Assembly (NCBI GenBank): GCA_015179025.1
Contig: WHUX01000176.1
Location: 1 to 64,000 of the forward strand
Length of the DNA stretch: 64,000 nucleotides
Direction of reading: 5' to 3'
Source of the DNA: Terfezia claveryi
Taxonomy: Eukaryota > Ascomycota > Pezizomycetes > Pezizales > Pezizaceae
Part shown: positions 1-11,730 of the stretch, one piece after another
Layout: each line of letters begins with the position of its first letter
Position numbering within the stretch: the first letter of the stretch is position 1
Position numbers and translations under genes: made by a program
Notes under the pieces: generated by a model
What the model was told of the DNA's origin: nothing
The model's database searches: none
What the model saw: only the letters and a program-made list of their open reading frames with translations

Positions 1-69
1 TCTTTCCTTGTCTTATTTTTTCCAAGCTTATTCTCACCAACCTTTCTCTTTTTGTAAGTTGCTTGCTTA

Positions 70-1690
70 CTACCAGTCAACCAGAATTGTTTTTTCAATG
101 ACTCATCAACACCATCAGCATATACCCACTCATCAAATTTATGAGGCCATCCCTTCCATTTCACCTTGTACTGCAGCTTCCCTGTTCTAGGTTGTGACCT
201 AAATTCCAACACTCTTTCTACCTCATACCTATCTTCCTTAACTGGTCCTGATTGTTCCAGAGTTCTGGAGGGGAACAGTTGTATTGGATTAGGGAAGAAG
301 GGCTTGAGAAGTGAGGTGTGAAGGAATTGTTGATATTATTGAGGTCAGGGAAGTCAGTGAAGTCAGTTTAGCATTTTGACTCCATGGTGAATATTTGGTA
401 ATGGTGAAGAGGCCTATCCATTTTGGGGATAGTTTGGAGGATGGTACCTTGCTGGGAGGTTCTTTGTTGACAGCATCACCTGATCATTGATTTGGTAATC
501 AGGGGAGGCTCTTCTGTGTTTGTTGGCTTGCTGAATTTGGTCCTTTTTTGCTTTGGTAAGGTTTTCAGCAACCTGGTAAAATCTGGTTGTAGGGTTTGAA
601 TAGGTAGGAATTGGGTGAGGTAGGATAGGTGGTGACAAATTAGGCTGGTATCCTAGCTTGGTAAAAAGGGAGAAAGTCCTCTTGTAGTACTAACTCTTGC
701 ATTCACCTCTGTTTGAACAGAAGGTGTGGCTTGTACCCAATTCATTCCTTGCTCCAGCTTCTTGGCTGCAAACATAGGAATAATTGTCCTATTCTTTCTT
801 TCACTTGTCCCATCAGTCTGGGGGTGATATGTGGAAGATGCTTTATGCATAATTCCATTTTTCTGCATCCAATCTTGAAAAACAGTGGACATAAACAAGG
901 GGTCTTGGTCAGAAACAATTTCATAAGGAAACCCACATTAGGCTTAATGAATCTTTCAAAGATATCAATAACCCCTAATGTATCAACATTGTCTGCAACA
1001 GGTAACAAGAATGTAAAGTCAGAATGCCTGTCAGTCATGACTAATAACTTATGAAATATCAACATGTGAGGCTTTCATCTTTAGGAGTTCTGTAACCAAG
1101 AGTAAATTCAGTACATGAAATCATAAAGGTTCCATACTAAGAAAATCCATAGCCATACTACCCCATGGCCTAGTAGGTACATTCAGAGGAGTAAGGAATC
1201 CAGGGGTTTCTGTGTGGATCCTTTGGTGATTTGACAGGTTTCACAACTCCTCACAAATTGTTCAACCTGTTTATAAAAATCCTGAAAGATATACTTATTG
1301 GTAAGCTCTTCTGCTGTTTTTGCAAGGCCTTCATGTCCAGTAGTGACATGTGCTTGTTGGATAAGGGCTTCAGAGGCAGGGTTACCTTTAACTTGTAATC
1401 CCTTGGGAATTACCATCCTCCAAGCAAAACTCTTCAGGAGGTACATAAACCCATCCTGTACCTTTACTGTAGGTACTTGCTCTCCTCTCTTGACTCTTAA
1501 GTACAGTGGTCCAAACACTGTATCTTTTTCCAACTCTTCTCTGTAATGCCATTCCAACTCATGATCTCCTATCCACTCAGCAATTACCAAATCTGGTTCC
1601 ATGCTCTTTTCAACTTCATTCTGGACCCCTATTGCCTTTTTCAGGTAGTCACTATTGTGGAAGGGCTTATTGAGGGCCTTCAAATTATTC
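70..1690 (-). pseudogene. E1 integrase with C-terminal chromodomain (broken)
   Basis: In the order of translation, the N-terminal zinc-binding part is seen near 1300-1200, with HEGLAKTAEE followed by CETCQITKG. The catalytic core lies around 1065-650, split over two frames, with HPQTDGTSER carrying the catalytic Glu. A basic linker (414-638) follows, then a chromodomain at about 75-255 with YKVKWKGW followed by an FDEWV motif. The family joins element cDNA to chromosomal DNA, and the chromodomain probably steers insertion to modified chromatin. The core changes frame near 900 and near 740, so no intact protein is possible. The 3' end of the frame lies close to the window edge. Confidence 0.85.
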
Positions 1691-3060
1691 TTTCTAGTAT
1701 TACAGGAGCTGACAAAGTTTTTGTTCAGGTTATAGTAGCCAAGACAATACTTGCATCTTGGTACCTCTTTTCCTCCTGTAGTAGTGACCTTGGGAGTTTG
1801 GGCATAGGTGGGACCAGTGACCATCTTGGTTGTATATGGCATTTTTGATGGTTTCTGCTGGGAGTGGATGTTGCAGTGGGAAGAGTTTGTTGTCAAGGGG
1901 GCATTTGTTGCTGAGGTGAGTTGTTTCCATGCAGTTGGTACACCTAGAGGAGGGAATCTAGCCCTTTTAGGGCAGTTCTCCTTAAAGTGTCCAATTGCCC
2001 AACAGTTGTCACAAAGATTAATTGTAGATCTTTGTTGTTGCATTGGGAAGTTTTGTGGCCCACTTTACCACATAGAGAACAGAACTCTTTGTCATGAGTT
2101 CTGTTAGAGGAGGATGGGAGGATTGGATCCTCAGGGAAGATGTCAGGAAGGGTGCTGACAGAGGATGCAGGTGAGGCTCCTGGAGGAGGAGGAGGCTGGA
2201 AGTGCACCTTCTTGTTGTCTGCCTCATCCTTGCACTTAGGTGAGACAGCCCTTCTCTTCAAGGTACCTTCAAGAGTAGGATTCCACTCCTGAAGGTTTCC
2301 CACAACCACAGAACCCCTGTCAGCCCTTCTCAAGGACTGTTCCATTGTTCTGTAGTCATGGGTTCCCTGGCTCTTTCCCATTCCTCAGGTTCATCTGAGT
2401 CAGAGGACTCATCCACAAGTGTCCATTCCTGTGGGTCCTCTGCCTCAGGGGCAGCAAGAGTAGAGGGAGAGGAGGTACTAGGCTCTTTGTTAATAACACT
2501 TGAAACTTGGGTTTTCTTGTAACTGACCTTCCTCTCTCTTCCTCTTCTTGTTGTTGCTGTTGGGCCTGGCCTGGTAGTGGTGGCAGCAGTTTGGACTGCT
2601 GCTGGCTCCTGCTGGAGCCTTCTGAGCCTGAAATTTCTTTGTGGTGTGTTAGATTCATCAGGTTCAGGTCATCTTCAACTGTTGGTTGGTACCTTTCAGC
2701 CTCAAAGACTGCATTCAGGCCTTCTCTGTCATGCCAGACAGGCCTAGTAGGATCAACCTCCTGCACCTGTCTTGGTGGGAGGTTGGTGGTGGTGATTTGG
2801 AGAGGAGGAGTCTCCTTCTCCTTTGAATAGTGTTGGGAGATTGTCTCCCAAGGATTGGTGGAGACACTGGTCTCCCAGTGGCTCCTCTGATCCTGAGCTG
2901 TTTGGGGAAGGCATTGGTGGTGATGGAGAATGTGGTGGGGGAGTTTTCTTGAAAGTTTGTATTGGGACAGAGAGGTGGTTGCTTACTACTGGATGTTGTA
3001 GTAAAGAAGCTGTGTGGTGAGAAGACTGTCCAGTAGAGGGGATTCCAGAGGGACTATATA
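1690..3060 (-). pseudogene. E1 linker between RNase H and integrase with extra CCHC zinc knuckles
   Basis: Between the RNase H domain and the integrase lies about 1.3 kb of coding sequence rich in Pro, Ser and Gln. It contains two perfect C-X2-C-X4-H-X4-C zinc knuckles: CSLCGKVGHKTSQC at 2040-2081 and CDNCWAIGHFKENC at 1972-2013. A CKYC pair with a more distant Cys lies near 1780-1730. The two perfect knuckles are in different frames, so a frameshift lies in the 26 bases between them. Gag has its own knuckle, so these are additional. E3 has the same arrangement at the same place. A nucleic-acid-binding role is inferred from the motif only. Confidence 0.75.
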
Positions 3061-3480
3061 CTCCTCTGGACAGTACATCTGCTATGTGGTTGTCCTTGCC
3101 CTGAATGTATTCTAGGGTTAGGTCAAACTGACTCATAGTCTCTTCCACCTTCTCTTCATCTGACTTTCAGGGATACTATCCATAAATGTGACTAATGTTT
3201 GTGATCTGTTTGGATGATCACTTTGTGACCCTGTAGTTCAGGCCTGAAATACCTCAGTGAGTCAACAATTACTAATAACTCCTTATCAGTTGTTGTGTAA
3301 TTCATTTGTCCATCATTTAATTTCCTAGAGTGAAATTCTGCTGGCCTGATAACACCATTCTCCTTTGGCCAATCCATCCTGAAATCCCTGTATTACTGGC
3401 ATCAGTAATTAAATAGATTGGAAGGCCTGAGTCATGATTAATTGGTTTGAGACTTATTGCTCATTATAGCTCCTTAATCT
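3060..3480 (-). pseudogene. E1 RNase H domain (broken)
   Basis: A gypsy-type RNase H is recognisable from FHSRKLNDGQMNY, then DKELLVIVDSLRYFR, and the HKVIIQTDHKH segment, which is a family signature. The downstream tail HIADVLSRG at 3092-3066 is in another frame, so a frameshift near 3180 breaks the domain. It would degrade the RNA strand of the RNA-DNA hybrid during reverse transcription. It follows the reverse transcriptase in the same transcript and precedes the zinc-knuckle linker. Confidence 0.8.
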
Positions 3481-4443
3481 TCTGAATGACTCATTATGAA
3501 AGGAGTCCACATGTGCTTCTTTGTTGATCCTTGCAATTCTGATAGTGGTTTGGCTACAGCTCCCAATTCTGGACAAAACCTTCTCAAGTAATTAACCATC
3601 CCTAGAAACTTTTGCAATTTCTTTTTTGAGTCAGGATTGGGTAATTTGCTATTGAGTTGATTTTTCTGGATCCATTTCTAACCCTTGTTTGGTGACAATG
3701 AATCCAGTACTTTTAGCCTTGGAGCTAGGATTTGGCATTTCTTTTTGTTGAAGAAAAACTTTTCCTAGCCAATATCCTACAGATCCCTCTCAACACTTCC
3801 TTATGTTCCTCCAGGGTATCTGTGCCAATTAGAATGTCATCTAAATAAACCATGACAGTCTTTCCAATATAATCTCTTAGTAACCAGTTCATAGCCCTCA
3901 TCATGGTTGCAGGTGCATTGCAATCACCCTGCTGCATAACCAATGAGTCAAATTTCCCTAGGTGATTTGTAAAGGTGCTATGTTTTACTGATTCATGTGC
4001 ATGCCTAATATTGTGATAGCTATCTGCAGATCAGCTGCTGAGATAAATTCCTTACTAGCTATCCAGTCTAATATTGCTTTGATATTTGGCATGGGTGTTT
4101 TATCCTTTTGTACTAGCTTATTTCTAGGTACACAGTGCAATAAGAATCTGGCTTGTTGTTTGCCATTCTTATCTAAATCCCTTTTAGGCTGTGTAAACAT
4201 AAGGATACTGTTGAGTGAGCTAGATGGTACTATCCTTCCAGATTCTAGCTCTGTCCTCATTTTCTCAGTCACTTGATCCAGAAACCTTGTATAGTTTGTA
4301 TAGTATGCAGGTTCCCAAGTTGCACCATCAGGAACTATAATTTTATGTTGCATGATGTCATAAGGTTCTCTGATTGGTGGTAATGCAGTTGGCTTTTCTT
4401 CTGGGAATAGTTCAGGAAATTCTTCAAATATATTAAACTCCAC
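3480..4443 (-). pseudogene. E1 reverse transcriptase (broken)
   Basis: A gypsy reverse transcriptase in at least two frames. The N-terminal palm and fingers lie at 4443-3985, including a primer-strand segment near FISAADL. The catalytic box YLDD is at 3836-3847 inside a frame running from 3943 to 3725. The expected MQQGDCNAPATM segment before it is present. A frame change near 3960 and another after 3725 interrupt it. It would copy element RNA into DNA in the capsid particle. Confidence 0.85.
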
Positions 4444-4799
4444 TTCTTCCAGATTAACTGCATTTGTAATGACTGGAGAGCTTCCATCATCTTCTAGCTC
4501 TGACCAATCTGATGAGTCAAACCACTCTTGTGACCATTCCTGGTCTTCTTCTAGGTCTTCTGACAGATCATCCTGTATCCAAGGTATTACTTAGTTGGTT
4601 TTGGATGGTGTATTAATCTACCTCCAACTTCAGTCACAATAGCCATTGGATCATCCCTTTTGAACCAATCTTCTTCTGTCTGCCTATATTCATAGCTGCA
4701 GTTGTGACTCTTCCAAGTGTATCCTTGGTTTTGAGCATATTAATATCAATCCTTGTCCTGCCTGTGGGTTGTATAGTGATTGCATTATCTTTGACATTC

Positions 4800-5110
4800 A
4801 TAATTGCTTTATAATCCTCAGTGCAGGTTCACCAAATATAACATCCCAGTCCTTCAGGTTGGCCACATAGAATGTCCTAGTTTCTTGGTATCCCTGTAGA
4901 TTTACTGTGACTGTTGCTGTATTTGTCATTTGAGATCTGCTACCTTTAATTGCAGTTCCAGAGGTTTCTTGCTGATCTCTTTCAAGGGTATATTAAACAA
5001 CTGCAGTAATTTGCTGATATCAGGTCTCCTCCTGATGTACATGGGTCAAATAATGCATAAGCAATATGCCCATTAATTTTAATTTCAGCTGCATTAGAAG
5101 TTCTATGGCT
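4800..5110 (-). pseudogene. E1 aspartic protease region, non-canonical active site
   Basis: A retropepsin-like segment is placed between gag and reverse transcriptase. The would-be active-site strand reads ALFDPCTSGGDLI with the DPCT codons at 5036-5047, instead of the usual D-S/T-G. E3 has the comparable ALIDLQTKGGDLI. The stretch downstream has in-frame stops. The family cleaves the Gag-Pol polyprotein. Whether this variant is catalytic cannot be read from the sequence. Confidence 0.6.
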
Positions 5111-5185
5111 TTCTGGCACTAAGAACTTCCTTGTATCATTTGGATTTCTCATAACCTGAAGTGCAGCTGACTCTTGTGTTTCACA

Positions 5186-7121
5186 TCAATTTCCTGATAA
5201 GCTGTTTTCACCTTTTGTGGAGGCCAAGTTGGTTAGGTCTGAATGGTTGATAAGGTGGGAATCTTCTGACTCCTGGTCTAGATCCCATATATTGGTAAGC
5301 TGAAGACACCTTCCTATTAGGGCAATCCCTAGAAGTGTGACCCTGTTTGCCACAGTGGTAACAGGACCCTGTTCTTGCAGCTTCTTCCCTCTTCTTCTCC
5401 TGTTCACCATAAGGGTATACTTAGTTTTATCCTTTCTGGCACTAGGGAAGTTACCATAGAGACCACCTGGTCCACCTTTCTTGCCTGCCACTTTAGCTGC
5501 ATTCTTAGCCACTTTTTCAGGCAATTTGAATTCAGACTTAGTCCATTCCATAGGTCTACCAGGTCCCCATTGCTTATCAGCCTTCTTTTGGTGCTGCTGC
5601 AAGGATTTAGTTTCCTGTTTTAGTACATCCTCCTGGACTGCAATTTTATTCAATATTTCCTCAAAGGTTGACTCATATGATATCAGTCCTTTGACTTTAG
5701 CCCTAAGCAGGGGTACCAGTCCATCTACCAGTTTCATTTTCAGTGCATGATCACTTATCATGTCTTTTCCATTTAGATCCTTGCACTTAATTTTGAATTC
5801 TTCCAGGTTCTGTGCATACTGCATGACAGTAACATCTGGCCTCTGATGGTGTGACAGGTATTGTTTCCATAGAACTTCAGGTGCCACTGTAGAGATGAGT
5901 TTACCTCTCAGTTTTAACATAAATTCATGGAAATTCCTGTCCTCAACTTCTTCCTTTTCAGAGCAGTACTGGTTATACCAAGTCTGAGCACTCTTCTCAA
6001 ACATAAAGCTTGCTCTATCCAGACTTTCCCAACTTGCATATTCATCCCTTGATATTCTACCCACTTCTGCAACTGTTGCACATAATTGTCAAAGGTAGTT
6101 TGATCCCTCCATTTCTCTGATACTCCATCAATCATTGGGGGGTTGGGAATTTTTGCAAGTTTGTTTGCCTTCTTGACAGAGATTTGCTAACCTGTTGTGT
6201 AGGTATCTTTTGACCAGTCTTTTTAGACCATTCCAAGTGGTAAGGGCTAGGCTCCCTAGTTGACCTTTTCTTCCTGTCATCATCAGAGCCATTGTCTGAC
6301 TCATCACCCTCAGATCCAGATCCTGGGTCCTCACTGCCACCTCCAGCCACACCACTAGAACTCCTTCTAGACTTCTTGTCAGGAGTCTTACCCTTTTTGG
6401 TATGTGTTGGCTTTTTCCTATCTTTAGGTGGTGGTGGCATGTCTTTTTCAGATATTTCTTCTATATCTGTTTCATAATCCTCATCTTTTCTTCCTCATAC
6501 TGCACACTTTTCCCTTACCCTTGCCTCCACTCCAAACAGTTTCCTTCCTATTTCCTCATGACTTTCTACAGGTTCTGTTATTGGAGGCACTATTTCTGGG
6601 TTTCCAGATCATAAAGGTTACCCATAAGCATATACTGTGTCAGGAAAGGCCAGTTTAATGCTAGCCATGGAACTCCTTTACATGGGTTATAGGTAGGGTA
6701 AGGCCATACTGCCTTTGAGGTAGATGAGAGTTGAAAGTCCATTTGAACTGACTTGTCAAATTGTTCTTTCTGTTGAAAAATCATGAACTTTTCTGCTGCT
6801 TCAGCTAATAGTTCCTTTTTCCTTTTTGACAACATGTTGTTTTTGTTAGGTATATAAATACCTGTGATATCCTTTGGTACCATGATGACTCATTTTTGTC
6901 CCAAAAGGCTTTTGTTGCAGGAGGTTTACAATCCTTACTTCAGGCATTGATGAATTAGGCCCAATGACTATTTCCCTTGTTTCCATTTCTTTTTCTGGAA
7001 TGTCTTTCCCAGCTGGAACTTTCTTTTTAGGGGTATTGACTAACTTAGTCTTGAGTGCTTCTAGCTCCTCACTTGTCATTGCCTTTCTCCTGCCTTTCCT
7101 AGCTCTAGCTCCTCCTTCCAT
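5186..7121 (-). pseudogene. E1 gag (capsid and nucleocapsid), frameshifted
   Basis: The start ATG at 7121 opens a basic N-terminus (RKGRRKAM) homologous to that of E3 gag. The middle (6440-6130) is very charged and Ser/Gly-rich. The capsid-like part at 6135-5500 has the retrotransposon gag pattern FMFEKSAQTWYNQY followed by VMQYAQNLEEFKIK. A nucleocapsid zinc knuckle CYHCGKQGHTSRDC sits at 5322-5363 but is in a different frame from the capsid, so a frameshift lies near 5400. Gag packages element RNA into particles. At least four frame breaks make it non-functional. Confidence 0.85.
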
Positions 7122-7151
7122 TACACTAGTACTTTTTTTTTAGGAGTCTCC

Positions 7152-7512
7152 ATGTCTATCAGATATTATACCACTGATTCCTTGGACTCTGTTTCTTCTA
7201 TTCCTGCTTTCTTTAAGGTGGATCCTGATGAGGAAGGATCTACTTCTTATCAACTTCCTTCTTATCCTCTTTCTGTTGCTTCTGATACCAAGGTTGACTA
7301 TGGTAAGGGAGAGAGGAGGTTGAAGGGTAAAAGGGTTACTTTTGTTGATGAGATTGTTGTGGAGCAGGGTTTCCTTTAAATGCTGGAAAGAAGGTTGAGT
7401 GGAAGGATAGGGGTTGGACTGCTAGGTACTTGTTTCTTTTTGGAGGGAGAGGTACAGAAACTTTCCTTGTTCTGCTTACTGGGAGAATTCCCAATTTTTC
7501 TTTAGGCTAGGT
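7152..7512 (+). pseudogene. E1 leader ORF opposite to gag
   Basis: An ATG at 7152, only 30 bases from the gag start on the other strand, opens 75 codons ending at 7379. Shifting frame near 7370 keeps the reading open to about 7512, so the original product was probably near 120 residues. It contains KGKRVTFVDE, which resembles GKSVTFSDW in the E3 leader ORF placed identically. A loose match (GWTARYLF with GRGT) to the E3 protein follows. No known domain is recognised. Transcripts starting in the LTR would carry it only as antisense, so it would need its own promoter. Confidence 0.5.
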
Positions 7513-7917
7513 AGAGAGTGGGCTGGGATACTCTCTGGAGTTTGGATGTTGATAGGACTTGTTCCTATAATCCACACCCTTATTGGACTTCTGAGGCAGT
7601 TTCCAGGTCTCAGAGTTACCAAATTAGGTAATTGTTGTTTTCTTTTGTATTTGCCAGTTAAATACAATTATTATTGCCCTCTTATGTTGTTTGCTACTGA
7701 TTGTAGGCTTTTACTGTTGCTATTTGTTGAATAGTCTTATTGTTGCTATTTGGGGATAGTCTTACTGCTGACTGTCAGACTTTGGTGCTACTATGCTTTG
7801 TGCTGTAGGCTTATACTGGCTTTAGTTTCTACTCTTGTTGGTAGAAACTTTGTTGATTAGGTAAGGTTGATCAGGCCTTCCTAGTTAGGTAAGAATCAAG
7901 TTCTTAGGTTAAAAAAA
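7513..7917 (-). other. E1 untranslated leader next to the 5' LTR
   Basis: These 400 bases between the 5' LTR and the leader ORF have no convincing reading frame. Next to the LTR is a run of seven A on the plus strand (T on the element strand), as in E3, and a block matching GGCCTGATCAACCT in E3 follows. No tRNA-type primer-binding site beginning TGG is seen. Confidence 0.55.
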
Positions 7918-8544
7918 TGTAAAGTGTTGTATAGGGGACTGGACAATCAGATTAGATTAGATAAGGATCCAATCTAATCAGATGATCTCAGGCTAGTAAT
8001 GTATACTACAAAGTAGATTACTAATAGTGTATTGTTTATCCTCACTATTAAAGTTATTACCAGTAGCATAAGATTACTGTAATAGGTAAAGTAGTATAGG
8101 AGTGCCAAAGGCACTTAGAAATTAACCAGTGGAACTTCTATATTGATTGTACTCTAACTATGTTCTGAGTTCTAACTATCTGTCCAACTGAAGGGAAATT
8201 CAGGGACTATATGTGTTTCCAACGGGGCAGTGCTGGGGCAGTGCTGAGGCAGTACACCATCATCTGACCCTTACATGTGATAAAGATCTGCATCATCTGA
8301 TCCTCTAGATAGTACTTCCAAATACTATCTAGTACAAAATAGGTTAAGTCTTAACTTAGACTTATACATGTGAAAGCATGTGAAAGCATGTGATAACATG
8401 TGAAAGCATGTGAAATATTAGTAAGGCAGACAGCACACAGAATGTTGTGTGTTTTGAGATGCTTGCTGAGTAAGAAAATACATAAGAAATACATTTGTGA
8501 GGGAGAGGGTTAGTCATAGGGTATGAGTAAGCCACTTCCTTACA
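7918..8544 (-). repeat. E1 5' LTR
   Basis: Reading on the minus strand, the LTR starts TGTAAGGAAGT at 8544 and ends ACTTTACA at 7918, 627 bp with terminal TGTA/TACA. It matches the E11 LTRs (60017-60658 and 61171-61812) at both ends and across an internal block of three near-copies of ACTGCCCCAGC followed by TATAGTCCCTGAATT. It is diverged from them by indels and many substitutions. The partner 3' LTR is outside the window. Confidence 0.85.
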
Positions 8545-9265
8545 CCTATGCTGCCTTTATGTTCTCCCTCATAGCCTCTCTCATTGCATCCAAGGTTTCG
8601 ACTGTCTTGACTGCCTCAGGGTTGTTCGATTCAGTTGAGGCTTCGGTTAGGTTCTGGAAATTATTTTCTGAGTGTTAAGCATATGTAGTGAAGAATGGTG
8701 TAAGTTTAGTACTAGAGTGGACAGTGTTATTATAACAGAACTCGGCAAATGGTAATAACTCGACCCAGTCATCCTGATCCCAACAGCAATATGTCTGTAG
8801 ATAATGCTCAAGGGTCTGGTTGACTCGTTCGGTTTGACCATCAGTCTGGGGGTGATATGCCAAGAACTTATCCAACTCAACTCCTAATAACCGCATTACC
8901 TCTATCCAAAACAAACTTGTAAACACTGAATCCCGATCCGAAACAACCCTCTTTGGTAATCCATGCAGCCTCCAAACCTCTTTGACAAATATCCCAGCCA
9001 ACCCTTTTGCCTTTCAGTTCTTTAAGGGAATGAAATGTGACATCTTAGTAAACCTATCAATAATAACCCAGATCTGATTATATCCTTTAACTGGTAGTAA
9101 ATCAGTGATAAAATCCATCGAAATGTGTTCCCATGGCCTATAGGGGATTGGAAGAGGTATGAGCTTGCCATATTTCTTATGTCTTGCGGTCTTGTTTCTT
9201 TAGCAAGCATCATATGTGCAACGTAGTTTCATACCCAGTCTTCCATATTAAGATAGTAGTAATTT
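8545..9265 (-). pseudogene. E2 integrase (fragment)
   Basis: The core is readable at 9001-8675: VVSDRDSVFTS carries the second catalytic Asp and HPQTDGQTERVNQ carries the Glu. The upstream part at 9213-9020 (ISIDFITDLLPVKGYNQIW-type strand) is in another frame and has a stop, so a frameshift lies near 9010. The C-terminal GPY/F module and chromodomain are missing because E1 interrupts the gene. It belongs to the same family as the integrases of E4 and E7. Confidence 0.85.
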
Positions 9266-9269
9266 CGTT

Positions 9270-10028
9270 TCATAAGCTCGAGGTTTTATCGCATCCAAAA
9301 TAACCTGCAACTTTAGCATCATGACACTGGAAAGCCACTTTCAACTTAAGGGAGTTGTTGTCAGGTATATATAGGCGATGTTCATAGGTTACCATGTCAT
9401 CTTCTGAACCGTAATGATCGAGTCCAGGGTACTCCTTGCTAAACTTCAACGCGTTCCGAATCCCTAACCACTTGTCATCCTGGAGGCTAGCCTTTAGGAT
9501 CTCTTTTGACCAACTTGATTCTTCCATTTGTGAGGCCTTCACTGCTATAATACGGCGCATTACAAGACTCTCCTCACTTGTTTCTAGTTGGAATTGACCA
9601 GGCTTGAACATTTGAATCATGTAGTACTGCTTCTCTCCCCCTCCTTTAAGGTCAGGATCAACCTGACGAGAAAGCGCATCTGCTTTGCCATTTTTATCAC
9701 CTGGGCGGTAGATGATTCTAAAATTAAACTGGCTTAGTATTTCCGCCCACCTGGCCTGCTTTCGATTGAGTATCTTAGTGGAATTAAAGTACTCAAGGTT
9801 CTTGTGATCCGTATACACAATTAGATCCTCTGGGGCACCCATGAGAAAATGTCTCCATTCTTGGAAACAATTAACAATTACGACCATCTCTTTATCATAA
9901 ACATCGTAATTAAGTTCTGCCGGGATAAAGCGTTTTGAATGGTATACTACTGGGTGCCAACGACCATCTGGTTCTTTTTGGGATAGAATACTAGCTTTTA
10001 CTAGATCAGATGCATCTATCTCAATCAT
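9270..10028 (-). pseudogene. E2 RNase H and integrase N-terminus (open over 252 codons)
   Basis: This is the longest open stretch of family A pol in the window. It begins at MIEIDASD, the RNase H first catalytic strand, passes through YDKEMVVIVNCFQEWRHFL and [13 protein letters not shown], then PGDKNGKADALSRQVDP, and ends in the spacer before the integrase zinc finger. E4 and E7 carry the same protein with several stops, so this copy is the best guide to the ancestral sequence. Confidence 0.9.
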
Positions 10029-10034
10029 TTTTGG

Positions 10035-10811
10035 TCATTCTGGGTGATAATGGCATAGTATTGGAGCGGTGGTGAACCTGTATTTCAACTCATCGAAGGC
10101 CTGTTGACACTGCTGTATCCAGTTCCAAGGAACTCCATTGTGCGTTAGTGTCTGAATCGGCAAAGCCAACCTACTAAAGCCTTGAATAAACCAGAAATAG
10201 AAATTAGCAAAACCAATAAACTTCTGCACTTCTTTAACGTTCTGAAGAGCCTGCCAGGCGAGGATGTCCTTGACTTTCTTCTGCCCCATTTGTATCCCCT
10301 TTGTACCTACTTTAAATCCTACGAATTCGACTTCTGGGACATGGAAGATACACTTGTCTATGTTGACACAAAGGTTATTCTCCGTTAGTTTCTGCAGCAC
10401 CAAACGGACGAGCTCAATATGTTCTTCCTCTGTTTGGGTATAAATGAGGATATCATCAATGTATACAACTATTCCTTAGTCAATTCGTTCTGATAGAATA
10501 TTGTTAACATGTTGCTGGAAAACAGATGGCGTATTAGTTAGCCTAAAAGGTATAACTGTATATTCGTATAAGCCATATCTTGTCTTGAATGCTGTTTTCC
10601 AATCATCTCCGGCTGCTATTCTAAGTAGGTTAAACCCGAGTTAGAAATCGAGTTTGGAGAAAACCTGTGAAGTACCAACTTGTTCCATTAGGGTAGTCAT
10701 AAGTGGTAGGGGATACTTGTCTTTTTTGGTTATGGCATTGAGCCCTCTATAGTTTATAACTATTCTGAGCTTGCCATTTGGCTGTTTGGCGAAGAATATA
10801 AGAGCGCCAGC
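10035..10811 (-). pseudogene. E2 reverse transcriptase (5' truncated)
   Basis: The sequence from IFFAKQPNGKLRIV through the YIDD box (10452-10463) to PILCHYHPE is present. The remaining N-terminus is lost at the E3 LTR. Single stops occur, for example just upstream of the GIVVYIDD segment and in the SKLDF strand. The order and wording match E7 reverse transcriptase almost residue for residue, which identifies both as one family. Confidence 0.88.
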
Positions 10812-11483
10812 TGTAATGAATAGTACTAGATATTATTCATTCGGTACCGTTTATACAATCTATATCTGTAGGCATGGACGTTTGTGTATTTCGGTTCTGC
10901 TGAGGTAAGACCTCAGAAGGGTAGGGAGATTACTATGTGAGACGTTCCCGAGGGGAACAGTAATTAATTGGTGTAATCTATCTTATATGATTTATGCTAT
11001 CTAAGCTATATGATCTTGATCTGATCGGAATATAGGCTTGCTTGCTCTGAGTGCTTGCTTACTTCTTTCTTTCTGTGGATTCCAGAGGGAATCCAGCAGC
11101 CTATTTATACTCGTCTGAGATCTGATAACTAAGGAAATAAATACAATAAAGGGTGGCATACCAGAAGGTGGTGCGCTGTACAAAAGGGTCATGTGGCCAT
11201 AGTAATGATCACACGCCATAAATGATGGTCATGTGGCCATAGTAGTGACTCACACGCCTTTAAACAGAGGTCACGCGGCCATAATAAGGGTGTGCTCATA
11301 TGGTAAGTCCATGGAAGTTCCCTTGGCAACTTCTGTATACTATGGACGCTTATAAAGCAATAGGAGGTGGTAGAAGGCTAGTCCTTCAACCGAGAGGCTT
11401 AGTTACATAACATAGTAGTAATATAGGAAATACAAAAGTATATAATCAATTATATAAGCAATGAAACAACGTTCTCCATTACA
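10812..11483 (-). repeat. E3 3' LTR
   Basis: Starts TGTAATGAAT on the plus strand and ends ATTACA, 672 bp, pairing with 19056-19732. On the element strand a polypurine tract GTGGGGAAG lies just upstream of its beginning, at about 11484-11492, as expected for a 3' LTR. A TATAAATA box lies on the minus strand at 11102-11109. The flanking base outside is E2 sequence. Confidence 0.9.
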
Positions 11484-11730
11484 CTTCCCCACATAGAAGG
11501 ATTTCCTATCCTTACTTGTTTCGCTCTGCCATATTGGTTTCTATACGTCCTAAGATTTGATGCATTGTTAACACATTAGCATTAACATGAATATCCTTAG
11601 TGTTTCCTTGACTCATGATTCTATCTTGTTCTTGTTGGATGAGAGCTCGGGTCTCATCTCTGGTTCATGGTCCTTGTTTTCCTTTAGTCCTTCGACGTGT
11701 CTTGAATGTATCTTCCATACTTCCTGTCGT
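11484..11730 (-). other. E3 3' untranslated segment and polypurine tract
   Basis: Between the end of the chromodomain frame and the 3' LTR, no open frame is seen. The last bases before the LTR on the element strand are purine-rich (GTGGGGAAG), the presumed plus-strand primer. Confidence 0.6.

Larger units (their letters stand above)
1..8544 (-). mobile_element. E1: Ty3/gypsy chromovirus, 3' end cut by window edge
   Basis: On the minus strand, from high to low coordinates, this element shows a 5' LTR, a long leader, gag, protease, reverse transcriptase, RNase H, a zinc-knuckle module, integrase and a chromodomain. The 3' LTR lies before base 1. It sits inside E2: bases after 8544 continue an E2 integrase C-terminal reading frame that stops exactly at the LTR edge. 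Its closest relative in the window is E3, which has the same gag N-terminus, protease motif, extra zinc knuckles and leader ORF. Gag and pol are broken by several frameshifts and stops, so it is not autonomous now. Confidence 0.9.
8545..10811 (-). mobile_element. E2: family A gypsy fragment, cut at both ends
   Basis: This fragment holds pol of family A from inside reverse transcriptase to the integrase C-terminus. On the low side it is cut by the E1 LTR in the segment ENMKAA, which continues as QDRMYKY in the complete copy E7. On the high side it is cut by the E3 LTR at SSAGA, which continues upstream in E7. Its missing 3' end presumably lies beyond E1 to the left of the window. It is less decayed than E4 or E7 and is the best local reference for this protein family. 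Confidence 0.88.

Noticed and set aside
713..1848. Plus-strand ORFs of 80-110 codons opposite E1 integrase
   Set aside because: They lie antisense to a clear integrase frame and show no protein-like signature or match in E3.
2829..2880. GGAGACACTGG-like bases in E1 similar to the GAGACAC block of E5
   Set aside because: Short, inside a coding linker, not repeated there; chance similarity is enough.
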